Of a DNA stretch of 22,213 bases, positions 14,327 through 20,931 are shown piece by piece. The DNA comes from a virus, in IMG/VR virus record IMGVR_UViG_3300046535_000089, positions 1 through 22,213 of that record. One strand, written 5' to 3'. Every line of letters begins with the position of its first letter. Within the stretch, counting starts at the first letter, position 1. A program made the position numbers and the translations under genes. The notes under the pieces were generated by a model. That model saw nothing but the letters and a program-made list of their open reading frames with translations. It had not been told where the DNA came from and did no database searches.

Positions 14327-14374
14327 CTACTGCGTGTACTTGGCCTTCAAATCGCTCAACTTGAGGGAGCGGGC
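14327..14374 (-). pseudogene. Displaced remnant of the minor head gene 3' end
   Basis: In the frame starting at 14374 the minus strand reads A-R-S-L-K-L-S-D-L-K-A-K-Y-T-Q then TAG. The intact minor head protein, which ends over 1 kb upstream at 15457, has the C-terminus G-R-P-L-K-L-S-D-L-R-A-K-Y-T-N. Ten of the last 12 residues match and the other two are K/R and Q/N. At DNA level 23 of 36 bases match, so it is not a recent duplication. The segment overlaps the last codons and stop of the GIY-YIG gene in another frame and is preceded in its own frame by TGA, so it is not translated as an extension. It looks like the original end of the head gene, cut off by the endonuclease insertion. Confidence 0.8.
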
Positions 14375-15378
14375 ACCTCAGCGTTACTAGCCTTCGCCAA
14401 CAAGGCTCTTGCAACTCGCTTTTTTGCCGCTGCCGACATCCGAGCCCTCTGCTCAGCGGTCCGCTTCTGGCCGATTCTCTTCGCCGTGGCGCGCTCCACT
14501 GCTTCACGCGGCATCACCCTGCCAATCCGAGGATCAACGTACCCAGGTTGCGCGATAGCTGCTGCATGAGCGGCTGATATCTTCCGCTTGGTCTCTTCGC
14601 TAATGGTCTTGCCAGTGTTTATCGCCGACAGCAGGGCTTTTGTCGTGTCTGGAGTTACGTAACCTTTGCGCGCACGTGATATTTTTTCCGCACGAGCGCT
14701 CCAATCTGAGCGGATTGGCTTGATCCTCCCTGCCTTCACCCATCTTAAATATGTGCTAGAGCCTATCCCTGCTAGACGGCAAATTTCAAGCAGCGGCAGG
14801 GACTCGTCCCTTACCGATTCGAACCTCTTGATCCGCTCGAGAGTTTGCTCCTCGCGCCTAGCGGCGACAGCTAGGGCAGCGGCAGTTTTTGGAGCGCCAG
14901 CCCTAGCCTTTGCTTTTTCCGAGATTCTCTCCCGTGTTTCATCGGAGCAGATTCGCCCCATGAGGGAAGCTGATCTCTTTGCATTTTGCTCTGGTGTTGA
15001 CCCCCTTCCAAGGCGCGCATTTCGCATCTTTAGACGGGACTCTGGTGAGGTTTTTACACCGAGCCTACTGCCGGCTTTGGCACATATGTTGAGCCCGCTC
15101 GGTCCGCACGCGCCAAGCGAATCTATCCAATGTTGTTCGCGTTGCAGCAGTAAGGATTTTTCTGGAACTAGTTCGACAATCTCTAGCGCAAATGCAGCTT
15201 CGCCATATTTGCTCCACGACCTCTGTAATTTCTGCGAGTGATGCTCACCCTTCCGCAGCTCTCGCAAGTGATTTTCCCATCTCTTCTTCAGATTGACGGC
15301 GCTGCCAACGTATATCTTGCCGTTGACCGTATTTCGAATTTGATAGATGCCGGATTGCGCTAGAATAGCGTCAGCCAT
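14356..15378 (-). CDS. GIY-YIG homing endonuclease with NUMOD-type repeats
   Basis: A 340-aa protein. Residues 10-88 form a GIY-YIG nuclease: GIYQIRNTVNG (10-20), KIYVGS (21-26), catalytic-type Arg in KKRWENH (R33), a helix with SWSKYGE, and Glu81 in REQHWID. From about 100 there are several NUMOD3-like DNA-contact repeats (LGVKTSPESRLKMRNARLG, CSDETRERISEKAKA, ISEETKRKISAAHAAA, RTAEQRARMSAAAKKR). A helix-turn-helix-like part (LLEICRLAGIGSSTYLRWVKAGRIK) lies at about 195-220. It is inserted at the 3' end of the minor head gene, behind the same 87-bp leader as the HNH gene. It uses A/T-ending codons more than its neighbours, which suggests transfer. Its stop lies inside the displaced head-gene end. 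It is expected to cut alleles that lack the insertion. Confidence 0.92.
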   Translation of the reverse strand: MADAILAQSGIYQIRNTVNGKIYVGSAVNLKKRWENHLRELRKGEHHSQKLQRSWSKYGEAAFALEIVELVPEKSLLLQREQHWIDSLGACGPSGLNICAKAGSRLGVKTSPESRLKMRNARLGRGSTPEQNAKRSASLMGRICSDETRERISEKAKARAGAPKTAAALAVAARREEQTLERIKRFESVRDESLPLLEICRLAGIGSSTYLRWVKAGRIKPIRSDWSARAEKISRARKGYVTPDTTKALLSAINTGKTISEETKRKISAAHAAAIAQPGYVDPRIGRVMPREAVERATAKRIGQKRTAEQRARMSAAAKKRVARALLAKASNAEVPAPSS

Positions 15379-15457
15379 GATGACCTCTCAGACAGGTTGT
15401 TTGGTTAGAGCTCGCTTCGTGTTGGTAGCACTTAGCGGGCTCGTCTATTTTACGCCT
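15371..15457 (-). repeat. 87-bp perfect direct repeat, copy 2 (GIY-YIG leader)
   Basis: Identical to 7431-7517. On the minus strand it starts at the last base of the minor head TGA stop and ends in the third codon of the endonuclease. It carries the GAGAGG ribosome site, ATG and hairpin. Both proteins start M-A-D-A, but only ATGGCTGA is identical DNA. The third base of codon 3 and all of codon 4 differ in usage (GAT GCA against GAC GCT). Confidence 0.95.
15408..15442 (-). promoter_or_regulatory. Leader hairpin upstream of the GIY-YIG endonuclease
   Basis: Same hairpin as in copy 1: GAGCCCGC with GCGAGCTC (7 of 8 pairs) and an inner GTG/CAC pair. Its identity in two places argues that the leader is kept as a unit. 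Confidence 0.45.
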
Positions 15458-16644
15458 CAGTTCGTGTATTTCGCTCTCAAATCCGAAAGTTTTAGCGGCC
15501 TGCCGGACATATCGACTAAGTCCCTTGGGGTTAATGCTCCGCGCCTGAACAGCTCCGCGCGCCCCGGGCCGAGCACTTCGTTCTGATAGTCCTCGCCCTT
15601 CATCTTCAGGTAGTCTGCAAACGTCGTCTTGGCACTGATCGGGCCGTTTGACGATGCGCGCATACCCGGATCAGGCTCGTCCATGTCGATGCCCATCTCG
15701 CGCAGCGTCTTCATCAGCGCGATTTCGCTCGAGCGACAGTTGAAGTGCCTCGGAACGCCGCCGTTGTACGGCAGATCGTTGCCGTTGATCGGGTTGTAAT
15801 CGTGATCCCAGCAGGCTCCGCTGTAGGCGATGCAGGTCAGGCTGGTATGGCCGTCTAACGTCGATACCTGCATGATGCCGTTAGTGATGTCACGATTCAT
15901 CTCGAAGGTCTTGCGCCGCGCCGCTGCTGCCACCGTGGCCGTACTGGTCTGCACGATCGCCGCGGCGTTCTTCCTCGCCAGCGGCATGATGCCTGGTGGC
16001 CCGACTCCATCAGCAGGCGCCTTCGCTGTCACCTCCTGCCCGACGATGCGCTTGATGATCTGCGCGTTTGTCTCGCCCTGCGCCGCGCCGATGCGGATCT
16101 CGTTGGCGAGCTTGAACTGCGTGTTCTGCGCCTGCCGAAGCCACCAATTCTTTGCCGGTGAGCCCTGGATCAGCGCATCACTCGCCAGCTTATTCAGGTA
16201 GTTCTCGCTCGGCAGTTGCGCGCCCAAGCGGATTTCGATGGACGTCTGCACAGCTTCAGCGCTCGCCTCCGCGCGCAGTTCGGCGATTGCGGCCTTGAGT
16301 TCTGACTGCGCGGGCAGTTCAGCATCGGGTCTTAAATCGACCACTTTGGCCAGCGCATCCTGCACACCCAGCGCTTCGACTTGTGCCACCTCGCCAAGGT
16401 CAAGCTCCGCTTGCGCCTTGCCGTAGTACTTAGCGATCAGTTCGTTCGACTCGCGCAGCAGCGCGTTCTTACCGGCCTTGCCGAGCATCGACAGTTCCGG
16501 AGCATTCGCCAACAGGCTCACGATATCGCGCTGCATCAGCACCAGGGCCGCCATCACGCGCGCCTTTGCCTCGGCTTCGGCGCGGAGCATGTCGACGTGC
16601 TGAGCGAGCAGCAGCTCCATCAGGAACTGTTCAAGGGCGCTCAT
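15457..16644 (-). CDS. Minor head / head morphogenesis protein (Mu F / SPP1 gp7-like)
   Basis: A 395-aa protein. The N-terminal two thirds is helical (MSALEQFLMELLLAQHVDMLRAEAEAKARV, then QAELDLGEVAQVEALGVQDALAKV). At about 235-320 is the conserved morphogenesis region: ARKNAAAIVQTSTATVAAAARR, MQVSTLDGHTSLTCIAYSGACW, then NGNDLPYNGGVPRHFNCRSSEIAL, with its typical Cys and HFNCRS motif. In the family it associates with the portal and is packaged or aids head assembly. The start overlaps the portal stop (ATGA). About the last 20 codons, from GCA TTA ACC CCA AGG, use codons such as TTA, AGG, CTA, AAA and AGA, unlike the GC-ending codons before, and a diverged copy of this C-terminus lies beyond the endonuclease gene (14327-14374). 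The present end is probably replaced sequence. Confidence 0.88.
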   Translation of the reverse strand: MSALEQFLMELLLAQHVDMLRAEAEAKARVMAALVLMQRDIVSLLANAPELSMLGKAGKNALLRESNELIAKYYGKAQAELDLGEVAQVEALGVQDALAKVVDLRPDAELPAQSELKAAIAELRAEASAEAVQTSIEIRLGAQLPSENYLNKLASDALIQGSPAKNWWLRQAQNTQFKLANEIRIGAAQGETNAQIIKRIVGQEVTAKAPADGVGPPGIMPLARKNAAAIVQTSTATVAAAARRKTFEMNRDITNGIMQVSTLDGHTSLTCIAYSGACWDHDYNPINGNDLPYNGGVPRHFNCRSSEIALMKTLREMGIDMDEPDPGMRASSNGPISAKTTFADYLKMKGEDYQNEVLGPGRAELFRRGALTPRDLVDMSGRPLKLSDLRAKYTN

Positions 16645-18041
16645 GCTGTAGCGGGCATCGGCACGCTGAACTCAGGCGGCTCAAGCTCAATCTGCGCCTG
16701 AATGTCTGCCCAGACGCGATCCGGCGACACAATGCCATACCTGCGCATTTCATCGAACGCCGCCTCTTTAGACAGCATGCGCGCGTTCACAAGCTGCACC
16801 AGCGCGGTCACGAACGGGCCAGCCGTCTGCAGGATCGCATCCGACGAGAAATCATCGAAGATGTCGATGCTGCCGACGTAGGTCAGCTTCATCCAGTCGT
16901 GCATGATCATCAGCGCTTGGTCGAGCGTGTCCTCCAGACCCTCGACCATCATCGAGAGCTGACACTTCTGCTCACTGTCCTCGATGGCGTTCTGTGTCGC
17001 GGTCGTCGCAACCTGCGTCTCAGCCAGCAGCTCGGCGCCCATCGCGCGCATCTGGTTTTCGAGGTCCTGAATCGACAGCCTGCCAGCCTCGATGGCCGCG
17101 CCGCTATGCTCGACATACTTCATGTCGCCGCCAGGCGGGAGTTCGGTAGCTGTTTTCGTTCCGATGACAATCGTATCGCCCTCATTCACGCCGATGACCG
17201 CAAGCAGCGGCACGCGAGCGACGTGCAAAACATTCGTTTGGTCAGAGCTGGACTGCCAATGAGCGATATTCAAATCAGCGAGGTCCGTCAGCGGCGGAAC
17301 CGCGGTCATGAAGCCAGTGCGCTTCGTGTAGAACGTCACCAGAGGCACGTACTGGAGCGACATCTTGCCCTCGGCGTGCAGGATCCACTCCTTCTTGTCG
17401 TTCTGGCGATAGGTCGACCAGCGGCCCGGCTCAATCACGCGCACCTGATCGATTTTGGTCACGCCGAAAGCCCCGTCATCCTCTTCTACGCACTCCATGA
17501 GACGCAGCATGGTCAGCACTTCGGCGCCCGCGCCGGTCTTGGCGCTTTTCCAGCCCAGCACCTGCTTGGGCGTGATATGCACGAGGTAGGGCCGGATTCC
17601 CGCCTTCATCTCGTCAGCCTTGGTCGGATACAGCAGCTTGCCGTCCTTGTCGGTGGTCGGCGGGCACTCGACGAGGATGTGCGTCAGGCCGTATTTCAGG
17701 CCCGCGGTGAACACGTTGTGCGCGAACACGTTGAGGTTGTTGCCGCATTGATCGACATCCTGTAGCCACTGCTCCTGCTCGGGTGCGATGTCTTTGCATG
17801 TCACTGGCTCGGCGAACGGCTTGGCGGCCATGTTCTCGACCGTGCGGCCCAGGCCATTGAACAGCGTCGACGTCTTGATGCGGTAGTCGTAGCTCTCGCT
17901 GTCCTCGCGCGGGAACTTCGGCAGGTACTTCTCGCGCGCGGCACGCATGGGTTCGGTCCCGCCACACAGGGTGTCGATTTTGCTCCACCCAGGCGCCATC
18001 GCGTCGACCGCGGGTGACGTATCGTTGACCTTGGTTGCCAT
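16641..18041 (-). CDS. Portal protein (DUF4055 family)
   Basis: A 466-aa protein. The opening (APGWSKIDTLCGGTEPMRAAREKYLPKFPREDSESYDYRIKTSTLFNGLGRTVENMAAKPFAEPV) is characteristic of DUF4055 phage portal proteins. Later parts fit the family: HVLVECPPTT-like THILVECPP, PYLVHITPKQVLGWKS, VPLVTFYTKRTGFMTAVPPLTDLADLNIAHWQSSSDQTNVLHVARVPLLAVIG, and MEDSEQ-type helices before the C-terminus. Family length is about 450-500 aa. The portal is the dodecameric ring for DNA entry and exit, docked by the terminase. AGGAAACAC lies before the ATG. It follows the large terminase gene by 10 bp and overlaps the minor head gene in ATGA, the classical terminase-portal-minor head order. Confidence 0.9.
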   Translation of the reverse strand: MATKVNDTSPAVDAMAPGWSKIDTLCGGTEPMRAAREKYLPKFPREDSESYDYRIKTSTLFNGLGRTVENMAAKPFAEPVTCKDIAPEQEQWLQDVDQCGNNLNVFAHNVFTAGLKYGLTHILVECPPTTDKDGKLLYPTKADEMKAGIRPYLVHITPKQVLGWKSAKTGAGAEVLTMLRLMECVEEDDGAFGVTKIDQVRVIEPGRWSTYRQNDKKEWILHAEGKMSLQYVPLVTFYTKRTGFMTAVPPLTDLADLNIAHWQSSSDQTNVLHVARVPLLAVIGVNEGDTIVIGTKTATELPPGGDMKYVEHSGAAIEAGRLSIQDLENQMRAMGAELLAETQVATTATQNAIEDSEQKCQLSMMVEGLEDTLDQALMIMHDWMKLTYVGSIDIFDDFSSDAILQTAGPFVTALVQLVNARMLSKEAAFDEMRRYGIVSPDRVWADIQAQIELEPPEFSVPMPATA

Positions 18042-18051
18042 GTGTTTCCTG

Positions 18052-19362
18052 TTAAATGTTCAGCGTGCGCACGCCTGCTGTGCGCTTCACGATCGGCCAG
18101 CGCTTGACGATGAAGTAGCCGCCCGCATCGTTGGCATGGTCGAAGCCGCCCTTTTTGTCCGGCTCGCCCTTGTCGTCGTACACCTGGCGCTCAAGGCACA
18201 ACGTGTATTTCTGACACTTATTCGTGTTGACTAGGAATCGGCGCTCGTCGTACGTGTTGCACAGCATCGCGTTGACACTGTTGATGCGGTCCTTCACGCC
18301 CGGATTCGCGCTGTCCACGACGACCGTAAAGTCCGCCTTACGCAGCAGCGACAAGTCGGACTCGCTCGCATTGCTACTCTTTCGGTTCTGCCCTGAGGCA
18401 TCCGGATAAACCGATACGGTGTGGCTGGCGAACTTCGCCTTGATCTTCTCGATCATTGCCGGCGTATCAAACACCTCCGTGAATTCATCCACTGCACGCG
18501 GAAGATCGTCGCGGATCACGAAGACCACTGCGGCCATCTTGCCCACGTTGAAGTCCATGCCGATGTGGAGCGCATCGCCCTTGCGCACAATGTCGTCAGT
18601 GTGATTCCGCCGACGATCAAAGCAGTAATAGATGACGCCCTGGTAGTTCTCGAAGCTCGCCAGATACTCTTGGCGGAACGTGCGCGGGTCCATCTTCCGG
18701 CGCGCAGCCTCAATTTCTTCCGCCGGGACGTTGCCGCCATCAACCGACGTGTACAGCCAGCTTTTATGGTCAGGCTCCCGCCCGCCCTGCCCATCGAGAT
18801 AGGAGTCGTAGCAGTGGTTGAAACCCTTCGGCGTCCCGATCCGGAGCGCGTGACCGCCAATCCTTTGCTCGCCGTCGATCGTGAACTTGCACGTCGAGAG
18901 CATCGGGCGGAGCACTTCTTCCCACGCTTCGTAGGGGCAGTCCGCCCACTCATCGACCAGCGCGAAGAACAGTCCAGAGCCGCGCAGGTTGTCGTAGGCG
19001 TCCAGGCCCACGATGCGGATTACGTGGCCCGCCTTCGTAGTGATCGAGCACTCGGTCTCATTCGGCTTACTAGCCCTCCAGCTTGGCGGAATCGCCTGCT
19101 TGAGCCGGCGCCAGAACACACGCTTGGCCTGCTTGAACGTCGGCGCGCAGTACCAAATCTCGTCCTCGACGCTTACGTTCCATTGGGCAGCGAGCCTCGC
19201 CGCGCGCCGGATCTCGGCCTTGCCGAGGAACGTCTTGCCGAAGCGCCGGCCACACACCGCATCCCGAAAGCGCGCTTTCTTCTGCCAGCCCCACACGTAG
19301 ATGTTCGCCTGCTTCGGCGTAAGCGCAACCGGACCTTCAGAGAATCGGGCGCTCTGGGACAT
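18052..19362 (-). CDS. terL: Terminase large subunit
   Basis: A 436-aa protein. The ATPase half has a Walker A-like CGRRFGKT at 37-44 and a Walker B LFFALVDEW with Asp137-Glu138. The motif between (LDAYDNLRGSG, 120-130) is typical of terminases. The nuclease half has an acidic strand HIGMDFNVGKMAAVVF, VYPDASGQNRKSSN and a late FDHANDAGGYFI, giving the RNase H-like Asp set. It powers DNA packaging and cuts the concatemer at the portal. Length is usual for the family. The start at 19362 overlaps the small subunit by 26 bp, and its purine-rich upstream (GACGAAG) is weak, so it may rely on coupling. Confidence 0.93.
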   Translation of the reverse strand: MSQSARFSEGPVALTPKQANIYVWGWQKKARFRDAVCGRRFGKTFLGKAEIRRAARLAAQWNVSVEDEIWYCAPTFKQAKRVFWRRLKQAIPPSWRASKPNETECSITTKAGHVIRIVGLDAYDNLRGSGLFFALVDEWADCPYEAWEEVLRPMLSTCKFTIDGEQRIGGHALRIGTPKGFNHCYDSYLDGQGGREPDHKSWLYTSVDGGNVPAEEIEAARRKMDPRTFRQEYLASFENYQGVIYYCFDRRRNHTDDIVRKGDALHIGMDFNVGKMAAVVFVIRDDLPRAVDEFTEVFDTPAMIEKIKAKFASHTVSVYPDASGQNRKSSNASESDLSLLRKADFTVVVDSANPGVKDRINSVNAMLCNTYDERRFLVNTNKCQKYTLCLERQVYDDKGEPDKKGGFDHANDAGGYFIVKRWPIVKRTAGVRTLNI

Positions 19363-19813
19363 CTTCGTCTGGACTCAGTTTGTATTCCGGCGTGCTTGGC
19401 ATGCCTGGAGCGTCAGCGCCTGGCGCTTTCGGCGCATCAAGGCGGCGATTCACATACATGTCGCCAACCTCTTTGGCTGCCTGCTCGATCACCGCCACAG
19501 CTAGGGCGATGTTGCGCATGTTCTCGGCCTGCTGCGCCATCCTAGCGAGCGCACGTAGTCGATAGGCGCGGCTTGCGATCGGAATGGCCGCCGTATCCTC
19601 GCGGAATTTGGCGCGCGTGTCGTAGAAGATCGTCTTCCACTTGGCACTGAGCTGCCGGCCAACGTACTTTTCGGGGTCGTAGGTTGCGATCTGCTGGCGA
19701 GGCACATCGAGGCCAAATTCATCCTTTACCGCCAGGGAAACCTGCGTCGGCGTGTCAAAACAGGCCAGCGCTTGGACGATGAACTGCTTCACCTCGTCGT
19801 TGAGTGCTGCCAT
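19337..19813 (-). CDS. terS: Terminase small subunit (DUF2280-like)
   Basis: A 158-aa protein. The N-terminal helix-turn-helix (MAALNDEVKQFIVQALACFDTPTQVSLAVKDEFGLDVPRQQIATYDPEK) is the signature of DUF2280 phage proteins and would bind the packaging site. The middle (FREDTAAIPIASRAYRLRALARMAQQAENM and IALAVAVIEQAAKEVGDMY) is helical and fits the oligomerisation region. The tail is Pro/Ala-rich (PKAPGADAPGMPSTPEYKLSPDEDVPERP) and likely disordered, in a position to contact the large subunit. GGAAGG precedes the ATG. Its 3' end overlaps the large subunit gene. Confidence 0.88.
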   Translation of the reverse strand: MAALNDEVKQFIVQALACFDTPTQVSLAVKDEFGLDVPRQQIATYDPEKYVGRQLSAKWKTIFYDTRAKFREDTAAIPIASRAYRLRALARMAQQAENMRNIALAVAVIEQAAKEVGDMYVNRRLDAPKAPGADAPGMPSTPEYKLSPDEDVPERPIL

Positions 19814-19842
19814 AGTTGCCTTCCGGTAAAGGGCGGGTCAGC

Positions 19843-20478
19843 CTATGCAGCCTTGAGCAAACAGGTTCCGCAAGCCCTCGCGATGTTCAGTTTTGCCACT
19901 TCGGGCGCTCCCTTGGCAGCGTCAATCAAGCGCTGCACGTCCTTCGATGCGCCGTAGCGCCGCACCACGCCGACGAACTCTTCGACATCGTGGCCGCGCA
20001 TTGTCAGCTTGGGTAGCCCATCCTTGGTGAACGTTGGCGCGCCGAATTCATCCTTCGCGTGCCCTATGTGGTACATCTCATGTTCGACCAGGGCGCAGAA
20101 CTCGGCGTCCGAGCATCGGCGGCTGTGATCGGCATCCAGCGTGATCACGAAGTCAGGAACCGCCCCGAACCAGTCGCGCATCTGCTGCTCTTGCCGCCCC
20201 TTCTGCCAGGGTCCAGCGCGGAAGGTCACTTCCTCGCACTGGCCGAGCACTGTGCGCCCCTGCTTGGCGAATCCACCCGAGGCCCACAAGAATTCGAAGT
20301 TGGCATGCTCGAGGTGCGCATGGTCTTCGTTGCGAAGCTGCCCGCCTTCAGCGAGGAACATCGCGTGCGCCCATGCTCGAACATCCGGCGCCGGCATGAA
20401 GCTCAAGTACGGCGATTCGAACAGCTCATCTGGCGGCGCAGGGCGAAGCGGGCCATCGGTCACTCTCGCTTTTGCCAT
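19843..20478 (-). CDS. Putative phage metallopeptidase
   Basis: A 211-aa protein with a zinc-peptidase HExxH motif, HEMYH at 133-137, in the context FCALVEHEMYHIGHAKDEFG. The upstream strand PDFVITLDADHSRR and later VEEFVGVVRRYGA are typical of the phage metallopeptidase family (PhageMetallopep-like, from memory). The N-terminal half includes NFEFLWASGGFAKQGRTVLGQCEEVTFRAGPWQKGR. There is no signal peptide. It lies just before the terminase genes, and relatives are often near packaging genes. A role in processing a virion or host protein is possible but not shown. A good ribosome site (AAAGGG) precedes ATG 20478. Confidence 0.82.
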   Translation of the reverse strand: MAKARVTDGPLRPAPPDELFESPYLSFMPAPDVRAWAHAMFLAEGGQLRNEDHAHLEHANFEFLWASGGFAKQGRTVLGQCEEVTFRAGPWQKGRQEQQMRDWFGAVPDFVITLDADHSRRCSDAEFCALVEHEMYHIGHAKDEFGAPTFTKDGLPKLTMRGHDVEEFVGVVRRYGASKDVQRLIDAAKGAPEVAKLNIARACGTCLLKAA

Positions 20479-20519
20479 ACAGCCCTTTGCTTATCCGAAT
20501 ATTCTTCGGCGGCATCTCG

Positions 20520-20657
20520 TCAAAGCGCGTGATTTCCCGCACCTGGTCTTGGCATCATCGTGAAACCGCCGAATAAACTGTCACCGCCCGCTCCAAGCGG
20601 GACCGCGATGTTCTGCGGAGGAGCCTCTTGGCCTTGATTCGTCGATGACTGCGCCCG
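20520..20657 (-). other. Orphan open frame without a start (possible broken small gene)
   Basis: The interval 20479-20702 has no gene with a good start. Within it a 46-codon frame between TAG (20658) and TGA (20520) reads protein-like (NQGQEAPPQNIAVPLGAGGD, then LFGGFTMMPRPG). Another frame just upstream reads PAAAQYVAGAVIDES, as if a short coding region were split by a frameshift. An internal ATG would give only 12 residues. It may be a decayed gene, one using an unusual start, or chance in GC-rich DNA. Confidence 0.35.
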
Positions 20658-20702
20658 CTACATACTGCGCCGCCGCTGGAGCGCGCTGGCGGTCTGCGCG
20701 TG

Positions 20703-20930
20703 TTAGCTGCCGACGGGACGAAGCGGGTTTGCTTCCAATTCGTCCGCGAGGGCCGCCATCTCCGCTTCCGTGAGGTAGCGCTTCACCGTGACTGTGATCG
20801 CCTGCCCGGGGCCGGATGCAGACAACGAGAAGGCCGTCACCATCTCGTCCTTGATCCCCATTGCCAGCATGAGGCGCTTGATGTCGGGGCTGTGCGATGT
20901 TGCGATCTTGGTTGTTTTATGGAAGCTCAT
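20703..20930 (-). CDS. Small hypothetical protein, 75 aa
   Basis: Starts MSFHKTTKIATSHSPDIKRLMLAMGIKDEM. It has an N-terminal polar strand and helix, then beta (VTAFSLSASGPGQAITVTVKRYL) and a final helix (TEAEMAALADELEANPL). It has no membrane segment or recognised motif. It starts 1 bp after the previous gene's stop with AGGA upstream, so it is likely co-translated with the fibre-like gene. Function is unknown. Confidence 0.7.
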   Translation of the reverse strand: MSFHKTTKIATSHSPDIKRLMLAMGIKDEMVTAFSLSASGPGQAITVTVKRYLTEAEMAALADELEANPLRPVGS

Positions 20931-20931
20931 G

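Noticed and set aside
14106-14507. Longer 133-aa version of the 68-aa gene starting at 14507
   Set aside because: The added N-terminus lies over the endonuclease 3' end and the remnant in a shifted frame. ATG 14312 fits the spacing after the native head stop.
14376-15457. Group I intron carrying the GIY-YIG gene in the minor head gene
   Set aside because: The upstream copy of the head gene already encodes a full C-terminus and stop, and the downstream piece repeats the same residues. Splicing would duplicate them. I also saw no intron core.
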